Assembly (NCBI RefSeq): GCF_003574295.1
Contig: NZ_BHGK01000001.1
Span: forward strand, 310,001-374,000
DNA from: Mediterraneibacter butyricigenes
Lineage (GTDB): Bacteria > Bacillota > Clostridia > Lachnospirales > Lachnospiraceae
Reading direction: 5' to 3'
Length of the DNA stretch: 64,000 nucleotides
Part shown: in pieces, positions 24,625-33,963 of the stretch
Layout: every line of letters starts with the position of its first letter
Position numbering within the stretch: the first letter of the stretch is position 1
The notes under the pieces: model-generated
Told to the model about the DNA's origin: nothing
What the model saw: the letters and a program-made list of their open reading frames with translations, nothing else
The model's database searches: none
Position numbers and translations under genes: made by a program

Positions 24625-26040
24625 TTATCGCCTGGAACCTTTCAGAGGTCTCCAGGCTTTTTCTAACAGTCTTACTGCTTCTTTTATCTTTTCTTCACTG
24701 AGATTTGCATATCCCAGCATGATCACCGCTTCTTTTTTCTTTGGCGGTTCTACATAATATTCCGAAAGTCCGTAGACTTTGACTCCGTTTTTCCCTGCCG
24801 CCCGAATCAGTTCTTCTTCCTCCAACTCCGGGAAATGAAGCAACAGATGTACTCCCGCATGTTCCCCAGAAATGGTACACAGATCCTGAAGCGGTTTGAG
24901 AGCGGCAAGCAACGCATCATGTCTTCCTTTATACAACGCCCTGCTCTTGTTCAGATGTCTCTCAAAATATCCCTGCTCTATAAAATTCTGTAAGATCAGC
25001 TGATCTACCCTGGACACAGTAGAACTCAGAAACTCTGCCCGTTTATGATATCCTTCCAACAGAGAATAGGGAAGCACCATATAGCTGACACGGATTGCCG
25101 GAGCAATGGATTTCGAAAAGGTTCCCATATAGATCACTTTTTCTTTCCGGTCATATCCCTGCAAAGCCGGGATTGGTTTTCCCTTATAACGGAACTCACT
25201 GTCATAATCATCCTCGATAATATAACGAGATGGTTTTTCTTCTGCCCATTTCAGCAATTCCATTCTTCGTTTCAACGGCATAACCGTTCCGAGCGGATAA
25301 TGATGAGAAGGCATCACGAAAGCGATATCCGCCTCTGACTTTTTCAGTTCCGATACCAGCATTCCGTTTTCATCCATATTCACCGTACAGACCTGATAGG
25401 ACAGATTGGAGAATACCCGGTAGGATTGTTTGTACGTCGGATTCTCCATCGCCACCTTATAATCCGATCCCAATATCATACAAAGCAGCATCAGCAGATA
25501 GTCATTTCCCGCTCCCACAATAATCTGTTCCGGTGTCGCACTGACTCCCCGTGCCTGATACAGATAACTGGAAATCGCTTTTCGAAGTCCCCATTCCCCC
25601 TGGGAATTTCCAAGCCGGAATAATTCTGCCCGGTCTGCGACCAGACTTTCTTTTGACAGCTTTCTCCATGCATTATAGGGAAAACTTTTCAAATCGACTC
25701 CACTGGGTGAAAAATCATACCGGAATATTTCTTTTTCCCTGGCAGGAATTTCTTCTTCCCGGATCCGCTCCGGTTCCCATGCAAAAAGATCTTCAATCTG
25801 CGCCACAAAATATCCCCGGCACGGCTCCGCCTCTATATACCCTTCCGACATCAACTGTTCATAAGCCAGTTCAATGGTACTTCTGCTGACCTCCAGATGT
25901 CTTGCAAGCGTTCTGGTAGAAGGCAGTTTCTCCTTGCTTGAAAGTTTTCCGTTCTGAATATTCTCTTTGACATAATTATAAATCTGTTCATACAGAGGGA
26001 TCTTCGAACCCGTCTGCAGATTGATCGTCAGTTCATTCAT
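24625..26040 (-). CDS. MocR/PdxR-type GntR-aminotransferase fusion regulator
   Basis: 471 aa. The N-terminal GntR winged helix (about 12-80, LPSTRTLARHLEVSRSTIELAY) is joined by a linker to a fold type I aminotransferase-like domain (about 110-465) with the PLP lysine in MGTFSKSIAPAIR. Such regulators sense PLP or amino acids (PdxR, GabR, TauR). No pdxST or gab genes are nearby, so the target is unknown. It lies 68 nt downstream of glnS, separated by a terminator. Confidence 0.9.
   Translation of the reverse strand: MNELTINLQTGSKIPLYEQIYNYVKENIQNGKLSSKEKLPSTRTLARHLEVSRSTIELAYEQLMSEGYIEAEPCRGYFVAQIEDLFAWEPERIREEEIPAREKEIFRYDFSPSGVDLKSFPYNAWRKLSKESLVADRAELFRLGNSQGEWGLRKAISSYLYQARGVSATPEQIIVGAGNDYLLMLLCMILGSDYKVAMENPTYKQSYRVFSNLSYQVCTVNMDENGMLVSELKKSEADIAFVMPSHHYPLGTVMPLKRRMELLKWAEEKPSRYIIEDDYDSEFRYKGKPIPALQGYDRKEKVIYMGTFSKSIAPAIRVSYMVLPYSLLEGYHKRAEFLSSTVSRVDQLILQNFIEQGYFERHLNKSRALYKGRHDALLAALKPLQDLCTISGEHAGVHLLLHFPELEEEELIRAAGKNGVKVYGLSEYYVEPPKKKEAVIMLGYANLSEEKIKEAVRLLEKAWRPLKGSRR
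24630..24662 (+). terminator. Terminator inside the 3' end of the converging MocR gene
   Basis: Stem GCCTGGA/TCCAGGC and a plus-strand TTTTT tail, 45 nt past the acidic protein's stop. The hairpin lies within the last codons of the MocR-type gene on the other strand. Confidence 0.7.
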
Positions 26041-26072
26041 GGCACCTTTTCACCTCAGACTTATTATCAGAT

Positions 26073-26103
26073 AAAATCAGACCGTCCCATACAGGCCGGT
26101 CTG
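26073..26103 (-). terminator. Terminator of glnS
   Basis: Stem CAGACCG/CGGTCTG with a 12-nt loop, then ATTTTAT, 6 nt past the glnS stop on the minus strand. Confidence 0.7.
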
Positions 26104-26108
26104 CATTT

Positions 26109-27779
26109 TTACGCTTTTTTGGGAAGTCTGAAAGAACTCTTCAAAGATACGATCCGGTTAAATACCAGATGTTCTTCGCTTGAATCTTTCTGGTCTACAC
26201 AGAAATATCCCTGCCGTACAAACTGGAAGCTCTCTCCCGGTTTTGCATCTTTAAAGTTCTCCTCCACATAGATTTCCTTTACTGTCAGGGAATTCGGATT
26301 CAGGTTCAACGAACCATCCTCTTTATTATATACACCCTTTTCTTCATCCACAAGATTTTCATAAAGTCTTACTTCTGCTTTTAACGCCTTCGGAGCTGCC
26401 AGCCAGTGAATGGTTCCTTTGACCTTTCTTCCGGTAAATCCACTTCCGCTCTTTGTCTCCGGATCATAAGTACAGTGTACCACTGTCACATTTCCGTTCT
26501 CATCCTTCTCATAGCCCACACATTTCACAAAATATGCATTCATCAGGCGGACTTCATTGCCCGGGAACAGACGGAAATATTTCTTCGGCGGTTCCTCCAT
26601 AAAGTCATCTCTCTCGATCAGAAGTTCTCTGCAGAATGGAAGTTTTCTGCTGCCCAGTTCTTCATTTTCCAGATTGTTCGGTGCATCCAGATATTCCACT
26701 TCCCCTTCCGGATAGTTATCGATCACCAGACGGATCGGATCCAGTACAGCCATCATACGAGGCTTTTTCAGCTTCAGATCTTCACGGATACAGTATTCTA
26801 ACATGGCGTAATCCACGGAGCTCTGACTCTTGGAGATTCCGCACATATCAATAAACATTTTAATGGATTCCGGTGTGAACCCTCTTCTTCGAAGCGCAGC
26901 AATGGAAACCAGACGCGGATCATCCCATCCGTCTACGATTCCGTCTTCCACCAGTTTCTTAATGTAACGCTTTCCTGTCACCACATTGGTCAGATATAAT
27001 TTGGCAAATTCGATCTGTCTCGGCGGATTTTCAAATTCACATTCTCTGACTACCCAGTCATAAAGCGGACGGTGATCCTCAAATTCCAGAGTACAGATAG
27101 AATGGGTAATTCCCTCAATTGCATCTTCGATCGGATGTGCGAAATCATACATCGGATAGATACACCATTTGTCCTTTGTGTTGTGGTGGTACATATGTGC
27201 CACACGGTAGATGATCGGATCTCTCATATTGATATTCGGAGAAGCCATATCAATCTTCGCACGCAGTACACGTGCTCCGTCTTCTACCTTTCCTTCTTTC
27301 ATGTCCTCAAACAGTGCCAGATTTTCTTCGACGCTTCTCTCTCTGTACGGGCTGTTCTTTCCAGGCTCAGTCAGCGTTCCGCGATATTCACGGATCTGAT
27401 CCGGTGTAAGATCACAGACATATGCCTTTCCCTTTTTGATCAGTTTGATCGCACATTCATACATCTGATCAAAATAATCGGATGCAAAGTAAAGATGATC
27501 TCCCCAGTCTGCCCCCAGCCACTGGATATCTTCCTTGATCGACTCTACGAATTCCATTCTCTCTTTGGTCGGATTCGTATCATCAAACCGCATATGGAAT
27601 GTTCCGCCATATTCCTGTGCCAGTCCGTAATTTAAAAGGATAGACTTGGCATGACCGATATGCAGATAACCGTTTGGTTCCGGTGGGAATCTGGTACAGA
27701 CATGGTCATACACGCCCTCTTTTAAATCCTTATCTATCTCCTGCTCGATAAAATTCTTTGATACCACTTCGTTTTCCAT
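26109..27779 (-). CDS. glnS: Glutaminyl-tRNA synthetase
   Basis: 556 aa, class I synthetase charging tRNA-Gln directly. The HIGH motif is in [15 protein letters not shown]. The KMSKS-equivalent of Escherichia coli GlnRS (VMSKRKL) reads VVTGKRYI here. The two anticodon-binding beta-barrels follow (VIHW-like [19 protein letters not shown]). Presence of GlnRS means the organism need not rely on GatCAB for Gln-tRNA. It starts with GGAGGAAG before the ATG. Confidence 0.96.
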   Translation of the reverse strand: MENEVVSKNFIEQEIDKDLKEGVYDHVCTRFPPEPNGYLHIGHAKSILLNYGLAQEYGGTFHMRFDDTNPTKERMEFVESIKEDIQWLGADWGDHLYFASDYFDQMYECAIKLIKKGKAYVCDLTPDQIREYRGTLTEPGKNSPYRERSVEENLALFEDMKEGKVEDGARVLRAKIDMASPNINMRDPIIYRVAHMYHHNTKDKWCIYPMYDFAHPIEDAIEGITHSICTLEFEDHRPLYDWVVRECEFENPPRQIEFAKLYLTNVVTGKRYIKKLVEDGIVDGWDDPRLVSIAALRRRGFTPESIKMFIDMCGISKSQSSVDYAMLEYCIREDLKLKKPRMMAVLDPIRLVIDNYPEGEVEYLDAPNNLENEELGSRKLPFCRELLIERDDFMEEPPKKYFRLFPGNEVRLMNAYFVKCVGYEKDENGNVTVVHCTYDPETKSGSGFTGRKVKGTIHWLAAPKALKAEVRLYENLVDEEKGVYNKEDGSLNLNPNSLTVKEIYVEENFKDAKPGESFQFVRQGYFCVDQKDSSEEHLVFNRIVSLKSSFRLPKKA

Positions 27780-27839
27780 TTTCTTCCTCCGATATGTCCT
27801 CTGTCTGCCCGAAAAATCTTTCAGGCTCTTTAGTTTATA

Positions 27840-27868
27840 ATCTTATCATAAAAAAGAAGGCAGAACAA
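27840..27868 (-). promoter_or_regulatory. glnS: Promoter of glnS
   Basis: TTGTTC (27863-27868), a 17-nt spacer and TAAGAT (27840-27845), about 60 nt upstream. A short inverted repeat GCCTGAAA/TTTCGGGC lies in the leader; no T-box motif is present. Confidence 0.5.
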
Positions 27869-27874
27869 GGGAGA

Positions 27875-28408
27875 TTATCCCAGAATTCGCCCTCTTATCT
27901 TTCCCCAGACCTGTTCCTGTACATATCCGTAGGCTCTGTCATACAAAAAGAACAGAACCTGCCCCGCTGCCCAGACTCCGATCCGAAACAACCAGCTTGT
28001 CTCCGAATCAAAGATCAGAGCATGCATTCCTGCCAGACTGCTCAGATAAATCAGATTGAAGATCAGCCATTTCCCAAAGAAGAACCAGGTTCTTCTGTTC
28101 GAAAGCGTCTCCTTTTTTCCCAGGAAATCCCAGAGTCTGTCTTCCAGCAGAATATAAAGCCCCATCGCCGCATAAGAACCTACGTACAGTTTCTCCGGTA
28201 CCAGCATCCATCCCAGAAGAATCGCAGCCACATAGAACGCCACACCCAGTTTGCCGCCACATTCTCTTAAAACAATTCCCACAAAGTAAGACGCCGCTGC
28301 CAGCAAAAACAGGGTATTGGTCTGAATCACACTCCCCAGCATCATACAGATCATGCTGACTGCCAGAAACATTCCGGACATGACCAGTTTTTTTGCCGTT
28401 ACATGCAT
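27875..28408 (-). CDS. Multi-pass membrane protein, unknown
   Basis: 177 aa with about five membrane segments (roughly 6-35, 40-55, 58-85, 108-130 and 140-162), a hydrophilic loop around [10 protein letters not shown], and a basic C-terminus. No family is recognised. The ATG at 28408 has GGAGGAG 10 nt upstream and overlaps the last 10 nt of the DnaJ-domain gene, so translation is likely coupled. Its place behind DnaJ and DUF5685 genes suggests one functional module. Confidence 0.8.
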   Translation of the reverse strand: MHVTAKKLVMSGMFLAVSMICMMLGSVIQTNTLFLLAAASYFVGIVLRECGGKLGVAFYVAAILLGWMLVPEKLYVGSYAAMGLYILLEDRLWDFLGKKETLSNRRTWFFFGKWLIFNLIYLSSLAGMHALIFDSETSWLFRIGVWAAGQVLFFLYDRAYGYVQEQVWGKIRGRILG

Positions 28409-29085
28409 GGACAAAGATCTCCTCCCATACACTCACACAGACTGTCTGCAATCCACAGATCGCAACAGAAATTTCCGGTTCCACAGGAATTATTCTGCCC
28501 CTGACTGCCACCGTAAGGAGACTGACTCTGATATCTCTGACGGTTCCACTCCAGTTGATTCAAAAGCTGACGGTAAACAGGATTCTGCGGCTCCATATTG
28601 ACCGCCTGTACCGCATGATCATGAGCCAGGATATTATTGCCATATCCCATATTGGCTGCTGCACTCAAATAATACCATTCTGCATTCCGGTTACGGATCC
28701 TGCTCAAGGCATTGAGCGCATCTCTGTATCTCCGTTCGCTGATCATTCTCTGTACATCCTGACGAAGCCCCGCCTCCTGATCGAAAGACGAGCCGGACGC
28801 TCCGGAACCATTCTGGCCGGTATCCCCCTGGTTCTGACCGGAATAACTCTGATATCCGCCCTGGTATCCGTAAGAATAGGATTGTGCTCCGGACTGGCGT
28901 TCTTTCATGATACAGTCATAAGCTTCCTGCACTTCTTTAAATTTTTCCTCTGCCAGATCCGCCAGAGGATTATTAATATTGGCATCCGGATGATATTTTC
29001 TGCTCATCTCCCGGTATGCACTTTTTATTTCTTCATCCGAGGCATTTCTTGATACCTTCAGTACTTCATATGGATCTTTATTCAT
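28399..29085 (-). CDS. DnaJ-domain protein with Cys-rich tail
   Basis: 228 aa. An N-terminal J domain (about 2-62) has HPD at 32-34, so it can stimulate a DnaK ATPase. A Gly/Tyr/Gln-rich linker (about 68-98) follows, then a helical pair resembling a TPR unit ([13 protein letters not shown]...[12 protein letters not shown], about 112-165). The end is Cys-rich ([20 protein letters not shown]), with eight Cys in 28 residues, suggesting metal binding. No zinc-finger or substrate domain of classic DnaJ is present. Its own promoter lies at 29127-29155. The stop overlaps the next gene. Confidence 0.88.
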   Translation of the reverse strand: MNKDPYEVLKVSRNASDEEIKSAYREMSRKYHPDANINNPLADLAEEKFKEVQEAYDCIMKERQSGAQSYSYGYQGGYQSYSGQNQGDTGQNGSGASGSSFDQEAGLRQDVQRMISERRYRDALNALSRIRNRNAEWYYLSAAANMGYGNNILAHDHAVQAVNMEPQNPVYRQLLNQLEWNRQRYQSQSPYGGSQGQNNSCGTGNFCCDLWIADSLCECMGGDLCPCM

Positions 29086-29126
29086 CGATTTTCCTCTCTT
29101 ATCTCTTTGGTACCTTACTGCTTTTC

Positions 29127-29155
29127 ATCATATACTATCTTCCCGAAAATGTCTA
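29127..29155 (-). promoter_or_regulatory. Promoter of the DnaJ-domain gene
   Basis: TAGACA (29150-29155), a 17-nt spacer and TATGAT (29127-29132), 42 nt before the start codon. It lies inside the MATE gene remnant. Confidence 0.55.
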
Positions 29156-29241
29156 CTCTGTGCCTCTCTAAATGAAAACTTTCCCGCCATCATGGGAAAC
29201 GCAAAGATCAGCAGAGATTTCGTAATCGGCCCGCTAGTCAT
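29128..29241 (-). pseudogene. Remnant of a MATE efflux gene (N-terminus only)
   Basis: A 37-codon frame with GAGGAAAG just upstream begins MTSGPITKSLLIFAFPMMAG. This matches the opening of MATE multidrug transporters, in which the segment GPITKxLLxFALPMMAGN leads into membrane helix 1. After MAG the similarity is lost, the frame turns hydrophilic (KFSFREAQSRHF) and stops. The other roughly 400 codons are missing, and the DnaJ-domain gene follows at once. It looks like a deletion remnant that kept its ribosome site, 8 nt past the DUF5685 stop. Confidence 0.6.
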
Positions 29242-29249
29242 CTCTTTCC

Positions 29250-30212
29250 TCATCTTTTGTCGCCCCTTTTTTCCATATCTCCCGTTTCTGTGTTCCCTTT
29301 TCTCATTGTTTCCGTGTTTTCCATTCCCACTTCCGTATTTTCCGACTCCGCGTCTGTTGATCCTGTATTATCTGTCTCTTCTTCCCGGTTTTTCGCTTTC
29401 TCCACCTGCATTTTTCTGTATTTTCCCCAGATGCCTCCGTAAAGAATATTACGAAGGATATCCACATCCTGCAGACAGGGAAGCCGTTCAAACGCCGCAC
29501 TGCACTCTCCTGCCATCATACACAGGATCTGCTGCATATAGGATTCATAATCTTCTCTCTTATGAATTTCCGTCAACGGATTGTATCGGTTCTTTTTCAG
29601 ATCCTCATCATAATCTTCATAGGCATCCATGATATAAATAAATTTTCCCAGATAAAATCCCATCTGATACAGCGTTTCCTTCCAGTGATCTTCCTGAAAT
29701 GCCAGTATTTCTCCCATGATCCGTCCAAAACATCCCGAAATCAGATCCAATTGTGTGCACCCTTCCTTTTCACAGCTCCGGATCTGATCCAGCTCACTCT
29801 GAATCGTCTTGCATTGTCTCGGATATTCCCGGATCACCTTTTTCACCTTACGCTTCAGGGCCATCATCCCCAATTTCCCGGAAAGTTTTTTCTCGTCCTC
29901 CCAGTCATCCTTCTGATGATAATAAGCCAGGATCAGATTCATGTCTGCCGCATAATCCGTCATTTTCCCGGAAAGCAACACCTGTTTCTTAAAGGGATGG
30001 AGCTTGCAGCGCCTGTGTGAAATCTCCGTCTCACTCTCATACAGAGACGTAAGCAGCACCGCCAGAAATGTCATATCATAGCTGAGTGTCAGTTGTCCCG
30101 CACTTCCGTAACATTTCCGAAGTGCCCTGCACAATCCACAGTAATAGGCTTTGTATTTCCGATAGTCTTTCATTTTCAGTTCCGGTTCGTCTACCGCAAT
30201 ATATCCAAACAT
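29250..30212 (-). CDS. DUF5685 family protein
   Basis: 320 aa. It opens MFGYIAVDEPELKMKDYRKY and YYCGLCRALRKCYG, with a CGLC motif and a further Cys/His pattern (RRCKLHPF), then a helical body ending near residue 270. The last 50 residues are a low-complexity charged tail (NTGSTDAESENTEVGMENTE). Clostridial members often sit beside a DnaJ-domain gene, as here. Biochemical role unknown. The ATG at 30212 is preferred over a GTG three codons earlier. Confidence 0.87.
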   Translation of the reverse strand: MFGYIAVDEPELKMKDYRKYKAYYCGLCRALRKCYGSAGQLTLSYDMTFLAVLLTSLYESETEISHRRCKLHPFKKQVLLSGKMTDYAADMNLILAYYHQKDDWEDEKKLSGKLGMMALKRKVKKVIREYPRQCKTIQSELDQIRSCEKEGCTQLDLISGCFGRIMGEILAFQEDHWKETLYQMGFYLGKFIYIMDAYEDYDEDLKKNRYNPLTEIHKREDYESYMQQILCMMAGECSAAFERLPCLQDVDILRNILYGGIWGKYRKMQVEKAKNREEETDNTGSTDAESENTEVGMENTETMRKGNTETGDMEKRGDKR

Positions 30213-30357
30213 CTCTTTCACCCATCCGTTTTATCGCTGAAACATCTTTTTTGCAACGCTCTTTGCCAAACTCACATTTTAATTGCCCTAAGCTGTCATG
30301 ATCTCCACCAGAATTTTGTGAAGACACGATCTTTGGTTCGTTGCTTTGTGTAAATGG

Positions 30358-30400
30358 AAAAAGCACCGAAAGGAACGTTAATACGCCACTTACGGTGCTT
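30358..30400 (-). terminator. Terminator of tRNA-Thr
   Basis: Stem AAGCACCG/CGGTGCTT with a long loop and TTTTT on the minus strand, 8 nt past the tRNA 3' end. Confidence 0.75.
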
Positions 30401-30407
30401 CATTCTC

Positions 30408-30480
30408 AGCTGTCTAGGGGACTTGAACCCCCGACCTCCGCCTTACCAAGGCGACGCGCTACCAGCTGCGCCAAGACAGC
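30408..30480 (-). tRNA. tRNA-Thr (anticodon GGT)
   Basis: A 73-nt cloverleaf. Acceptor GCTGTCT/AGACAGC, discriminator T, D arm GCGC/GCGC, anticodon stem TCGCC/GGCGG with loop TTGGTAA giving anticodon GGT, and T arm GGGGG TTCAAGT CCCCT. No CCA is encoded. It has its own promoter over the sigH stop codon. Confidence 0.95.
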
Positions 30481-30510
30481 AGATGCGTGCATCTCTCACG
30501 CAACGTTAAC

Positions 30511-30540
30511 AATATACTATACATTACAGTCAGTTGTCAA
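30511..30540 (-). promoter_or_regulatory. Promoter of tRNA-Thr, overlapping the sigH stop codon
   Basis: Consensus TTGACA (30535-30540), an 18-nt spacer and TATATT (30511-30516). The -35 is made from the last sense codons of sigH. Confidence 0.7.
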
Positions 30541-31156
30541 CCACTTTTTTATCTTTCCATAATTTTTCTGCTTTCGACTTGATTCTCTGAATCGCATTGT
30601 CCACCGTTTTCGGACTTCTGTCGATCAGCTCTGCGATGGTTCGATAATCCGTCCCCTGCAAATGCAGATACAGTACTTTACTCTCCAGCGGGCTCAAAGA
30701 CTCCCAGAGACTTTCCTGCAACGCATCTGTATATTCCTGATTCAAAAACAACGCCTCCGGATTATTCTCCATCCCCACCTGAATCGTATTGATCAGCGGC
30801 TGGGCATCTCCTTCGCTCTCCTTTTCCTCGTACAGCGACACATAAGAATTCAACGGCATATGCTTCTTGCGGTTTGCCGCTTCGACTGCTGAATAAATCT
30901 GTCTGGAAATGCACAGTTCCGCAAAACTGTAAAAAGAAGTCTTATGCGAAAAATCAAAATCCCGGACAGCCTTAAACAGCCCGATCATGCCCTCCTGGAT
31001 CAGATCTTCATTTTCTCCGCCCAGAAGATACATGGCACGGGCTTTTTTCCTCACCATCGGCTTATACTTGTCCATCAGGAAGTCTATAATCTTCTCTTCC
31101 CCTGCCCGGTAATCTTCGATCAACTGCTCATCTGTCATTTTCTCGTAGGAACTCAT
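30530..31156 (-). CDS. sigH: RNA polymerase sigma-H factor (early sporulation)
   Basis: 208 aa, sigma-70 family group with no region 1. Region 2 (about 15-90) has DLIQEGMIGLFKAVRDFD for core binding and -10 recognition, and region 4 (about 150-205) has LSPLESKVLYLHLQG and SPKTVDNAIQRIK for -35 binding. Sigma-H switches on early stationary-phase and sporulation genes such as spo0A and spoIIA. Its location after cysS-mrnC-rlmB matches the Bacillus subtilis order, except that yacP is missing here. The gap to rlmB is 50 nt. Confidence 0.94.
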   Translation of the reverse strand: MSSYEKMTDEQLIEDYRAGEEKIIDFLMDKYKPMVRKKARAMYLLGGENEDLIQEGMIGLFKAVRDFDFSHKTSFYSFAELCISRQIYSAVEAANRKKHMPLNSYVSLYEEKESEGDAQPLINTIQVGMENNPEALFLNQEYTDALQESLWESLSPLESKVLYLHLQGTDYRTIAELIDRSPKTVDNAIQRIKSKAEKLWKDKKVVDN

Positions 31157-31206
31157 ATTGTATCCCCTTGATTTCTTTTTTATTGATCAACAATCTTTTC
31201 TGTTTT

Positions 31207-31959
31207 TCATTGCAGTCTCTGCCTTAAGATCTCATAAGCCAGCACCCCTGCTGCCACAGAAGCATTCAGCGAATCAATCTCACCTTTCATCGGAACAGAT
31301 GCCACAAAATCGCAGGTCTCTTTCACCAGACGTCCTACACCTTCACCTTCATTTCCGATGACCAGCCCGATCGGGCCTTTCAGGTTTACATCATACATCA
31401 CATCACCGTCCATGTCTGCGCACACGAACCACAATCCCTTTTCTTTCAGGTCTTCCATGGTCTTCTTCAGGTTCGTCACCTTTGCCACCGGTGTATAATT
31501 CAATGCTCCCGCAGAAGTTCTCGCCACCACTGCCGTCAGACCTGCTGCCCGTCTTTTCGGAATGATCACCCCATGTGCTCCCACCAGATTAGCGGTACGG
31601 ATGATGGCCCCCAGATTATGAGGATCTTCAATATTGTCCAAAAGGATTAAAAACGGATCTTCTCCCTTTTTCTCCGCCAGTGCCAGCATATCCTCCACCG
31701 AAGCGTATTCATATGCCGCGCCATAGGCGATCACGCCCTGATGTCTTCCGGTTTCCGAAAGATGATTCAACCGCTCTTTGTCCACAAAATTCAGGATCAC
31801 GTCTCTTTTTTTGGCTTCCCGTACAATGGTTCGAACCGATCCGTCCTGGCAACCGTCCTGCACAAAAATCTTGTCAATTGGTTTCTCTGAACGAAGTGCT
31901 TCCAACACCGCATTTCTTCCCTCGATCAGCAAACTGTTTTCCGATTTATTTTCTTTCAT
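31207..31959 (-). CDS. rlmB: 23S rRNA (guanosine-2'-O-)-methyltransferase RlmB family
   Basis: 250 aa, SpoU/TrmH-type knotted methyltransferase. The N-terminal substrate-binding domain (about 8-80) is followed by motif 1 LDNIEDPHNLGAIIRTA, motif 2 GLVIGNEGEGVGRLV and motif 3 SLNASVAAGVLAYE, which together form the SAM knot. RlmB methylates G2251 in the peptidyl transferase loop. The start overlaps the end of mrnC by 14 nt, so the pair is translationally coupled. Confidence 0.94.
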   Translation of the reverse strand: MKENKSENSLLIEGRNAVLEALRSEKPIDKIFVQDGCQDGSVRTIVREAKKRDVILNFVDKERLNHLSETGRHQGVIAYGAAYEYASVEDMLALAEKKGEDPFLILLDNIEDPHNLGAIIRTANLVGAHGVIIPKRRAAGLTAVVARTSAGALNYTPVAKVTNLKKTMEDLKEKGLWFVCADMDGDVMYDVNLKGPIGLVIGNEGEGVGRLVKETCDFVASVPMKGEIDSLNASVAAGVLAYEILRQRLQ

Positions 31960-32407
31960 ATAATGTCTGCTCCTCCAGGCTGTCCAGTCCGATCTTCACC
32001 AGTTCCAACAGCCGTTTCCATTCTTTTTTCAGATAAAGATATCCAAGCAATGCTTCAAATCCGGTCGCTCTGCGGTAATCCGTGATGGACTGGTTCTTTG
32101 CCGCCGAAACCGAACGGGTATTTCTGCCTCTCCGGTAAACCGCATGCTCTTCTTCCGTCAGATATTCCTGCATCTTCCGCATCATCTGCGACTGAGCACT
32201 GGCCTGTACATATTTGCTGGTTTCTTCATGCATGGCATGAACCGGTTTGTTGCCTTTATAAAGCACCAGACTCTTAATAACCAGATCGTAGATACAGTCT
32301 CCGATATACGCCAGGGTCAGCGGGGAATACTGTCTGATATCCCCCGCCTGAACCTGAAACAACTCTTCCAGATATTCCGGAAATTCAAATGTTATGCTCT
32401 CTTCCAT
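31946..32407 (-). CDS. mrnC: Mini-ribonuclease III
   Basis: 153 aa, an RNase III catalytic domain without a dsRNA-binding domain; it trims the ends of 23S rRNA precursor. The catalytic strand is [20 protein letters not shown] (Asp and Glu-type ligands) and the second acidic helix is [15 protein letters not shown]. It overlaps cysS upstream by 16 nt and rlmB downstream by 14 nt, so all three genes are tightly coupled. Confidence 0.93.
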   Translation of the reverse strand: MEESITFEFPEYLEELFQVQAGDIRQYSPLTLAYIGDCIYDLVIKSLVLYKGNKPVHAMHEETSKYVQASAQSQMMRKMQEYLTEEEHAVYRRGRNTRSVSAAKNQSITDYRRATGFEALLGYLYLKKEWKRLLELVKIGLDSLEEQTLYERK

Positions 32408-33798
32408 TTTACTCCTTCTCGCGTATCTTCCAGCACGATTCCTTTTGCCAGAAGTTCATCACGGATTGCATCTGCCTTAGCAAAATCCTTTGCTTTTCTG
32501 GCAGCCTGACGATCCTCGATCATTTTCTCGATCTCTTCATCCAGGATTTCTTCCGGTTTATCAACGATGATTCCCAGTACATCGGTCAGTTTTTCCAACA
32601 GGGAACGAAGATTGCTTACATATTCTTTCGAACTGTTTTCGTCTGCTGTTGTGTTGGCATATTTTACCAGGTCGAAGATTGCGGCAATGGCATCTGCTGT
32701 GTTGAAATCATCCTCCATCGCACGTTCAAATGCTTTGACGAAGTCTTCTGTTTTTGCATATGCTTCTTTTTCAGCTTCAGACATTCCCTCTGTCTGTGCA
32801 TTTTCTGCCAGGAATTTCAGATTCTGTGCCGCATTTACGATTCTCTCCAGTCCTTTTCCTGCTGATTCCATCAAATCCGCACTGAAATTCAACGGGCTTC
32901 TGTAATGCGCACTCAACATAAAGAAACGCAGAACCTGAAGATCATATTTCTCACTGATTTCTCTTACGGTAAAGAAATTTCCCAGAGATTTTGACATTTT
33001 ACGGTTATCGATATTCAGGAACGCATTGTGCATCCAGTATTTTGCAAATTCTTTTCCATTGGCTGCCTCACTCTGCGCAATCTCATTTTCATGATGCGGG
33101 AAGACCAGATCCTCTCCACCTGCGTGAATGTCGATTTGCTCCCCTAAATATTTCTTGGACATTTCCGAACACTCGATATGCCATCCCGGACGTCCCTCGC
33201 TCCACGGAGCCTTCCATGCCGGTTCGCCTTCTTTCTTCGGTTTCCAGAGTACGAAATCCAGCGGATCTTCCTTCTCATCTTCTCCGCTGACTAACAGAGA
33301 ACGGTTTCCTCCCTGCAGATCATCCAGGTTTTTATGGGAAAGTTTTCCGTAATCTTTAAAACTTCTGGTGTGGAAATATACGGTTCCGTTCTTCTCGTAA
33401 GCATATCCTTTATCGATCAGATCCTGGATCATTTGGATCATTCCACCGATTTCCTGGGTTGCCAGAGGATGCGTCGTTGCCGGCATTACATTCATGCCTT
33501 CCATATCTTTTTTGCATTCTGCAATATAGCGTGTGGAAATTTCTTCTGCGCTGACACCCTCTTCGTTGGCCTTTTTAATGATCTTGTCATCGACATCCGT
33601 AAAATTGGATACATAATTCACTTCATACCCTTTGTATTCAAAATACCGACGTACTGTATCGAACACGATCATCGGTCTTGCATTTCCGATGTGAATAAAA
33701 TTATACACGGTCGGACCGCAGACGTACATTTTTACCTTTCCTTCTTCTAATGGAACGAATTCCTGTTTTGTCTTTGTAAGTGTGTTGTAGATTTTCAT
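32392..33798 (-). CDS. cysS: Cysteinyl-tRNA synthetase
   Basis: 468 aa, class I. The zinc site starts with [14 protein letters not shown] is HIGNARP, and KMSKS is [20 protein letters not shown] supplies further zinc ligands. The C-terminal anticodon-binding part ends [15 protein letters not shown]. It charges tRNA-Cys, the same tRNA sensed by the T-box ahead of cysE. It follows cysE by 165 nt with a strong hairpin between; its own ribosome site is AAAAGGAG. Confidence 0.96.
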   Translation of the reverse strand: MKIYNTLTKTKQEFVPLEEGKVKMYVCGPTVYNFIHIGNARPMIVFDTVRRYFEYKGYEVNYVSNFTDVDDKIIKKANEEGVSAEEISTRYIAECKKDMEGMNVMPATTHPLATQEIGGMIQMIQDLIDKGYAYEKNGTVYFHTRSFKDYGKLSHKNLDDLQGGNRSLLVSGEDEKEDPLDFVLWKPKKEGEPAWKAPWSEGRPGWHIECSEMSKKYLGEQIDIHAGGEDLVFPHHENEIAQSEAANGKEFAKYWMHNAFLNIDNRKMSKSLGNFFTVREISEKYDLQVLRFFMLSAHYRSPLNFSADLMESAGKGLERIVNAAQNLKFLAENAQTEGMSEAEKEAYAKTEDFVKAFERAMEDDFNTADAIAAIFDLVKYANTTADENSSKEYVSNLRSLLEKLTDVLGIIVDKPEEILDEEIEKMIEDRQAARKAKDFAKADAIRDELLAKGIVLEDTREGVKWKRA

Positions 33799-33864
33799 CC
33801 TGTTCTCCTTTTATTTTCCATTCTGCTATTCTTTCTGCATTTTTCATTTCTTTTCTATGCCTCG

Positions 33865-33897
33865 GATGTATCCGCTCATTTTTTTGCCGGATACATC
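33865..33897. other. Inverted repeat between cysE and cysS
   Basis: Perfect 10-bp stem GATGTATCCG/CGGATACATC with a 13-nt loop. There is no T tract on the minus strand, so it is not a standard terminator; it could be an mRNA processing or stability element. Confidence 0.5.
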
Positions 33898-33963
33898 TGA
33901 CCTTTTCAGTATAACACGAAACTCTTATTTCCGCATAATGCACCGGAGCGGATTTTCTTATAT

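Noticed and set aside
30222-30366. Open frame upstream of DUF5685 with rather protein-like composition (EPKIVSSQNSGG, KCEFGKERC)
   Set aside because: It starts inside the tRNA-Thr terminator, lacks a ribosome site and then overlaps DUF5685 in another frame; a decayed fragment cannot be excluded.
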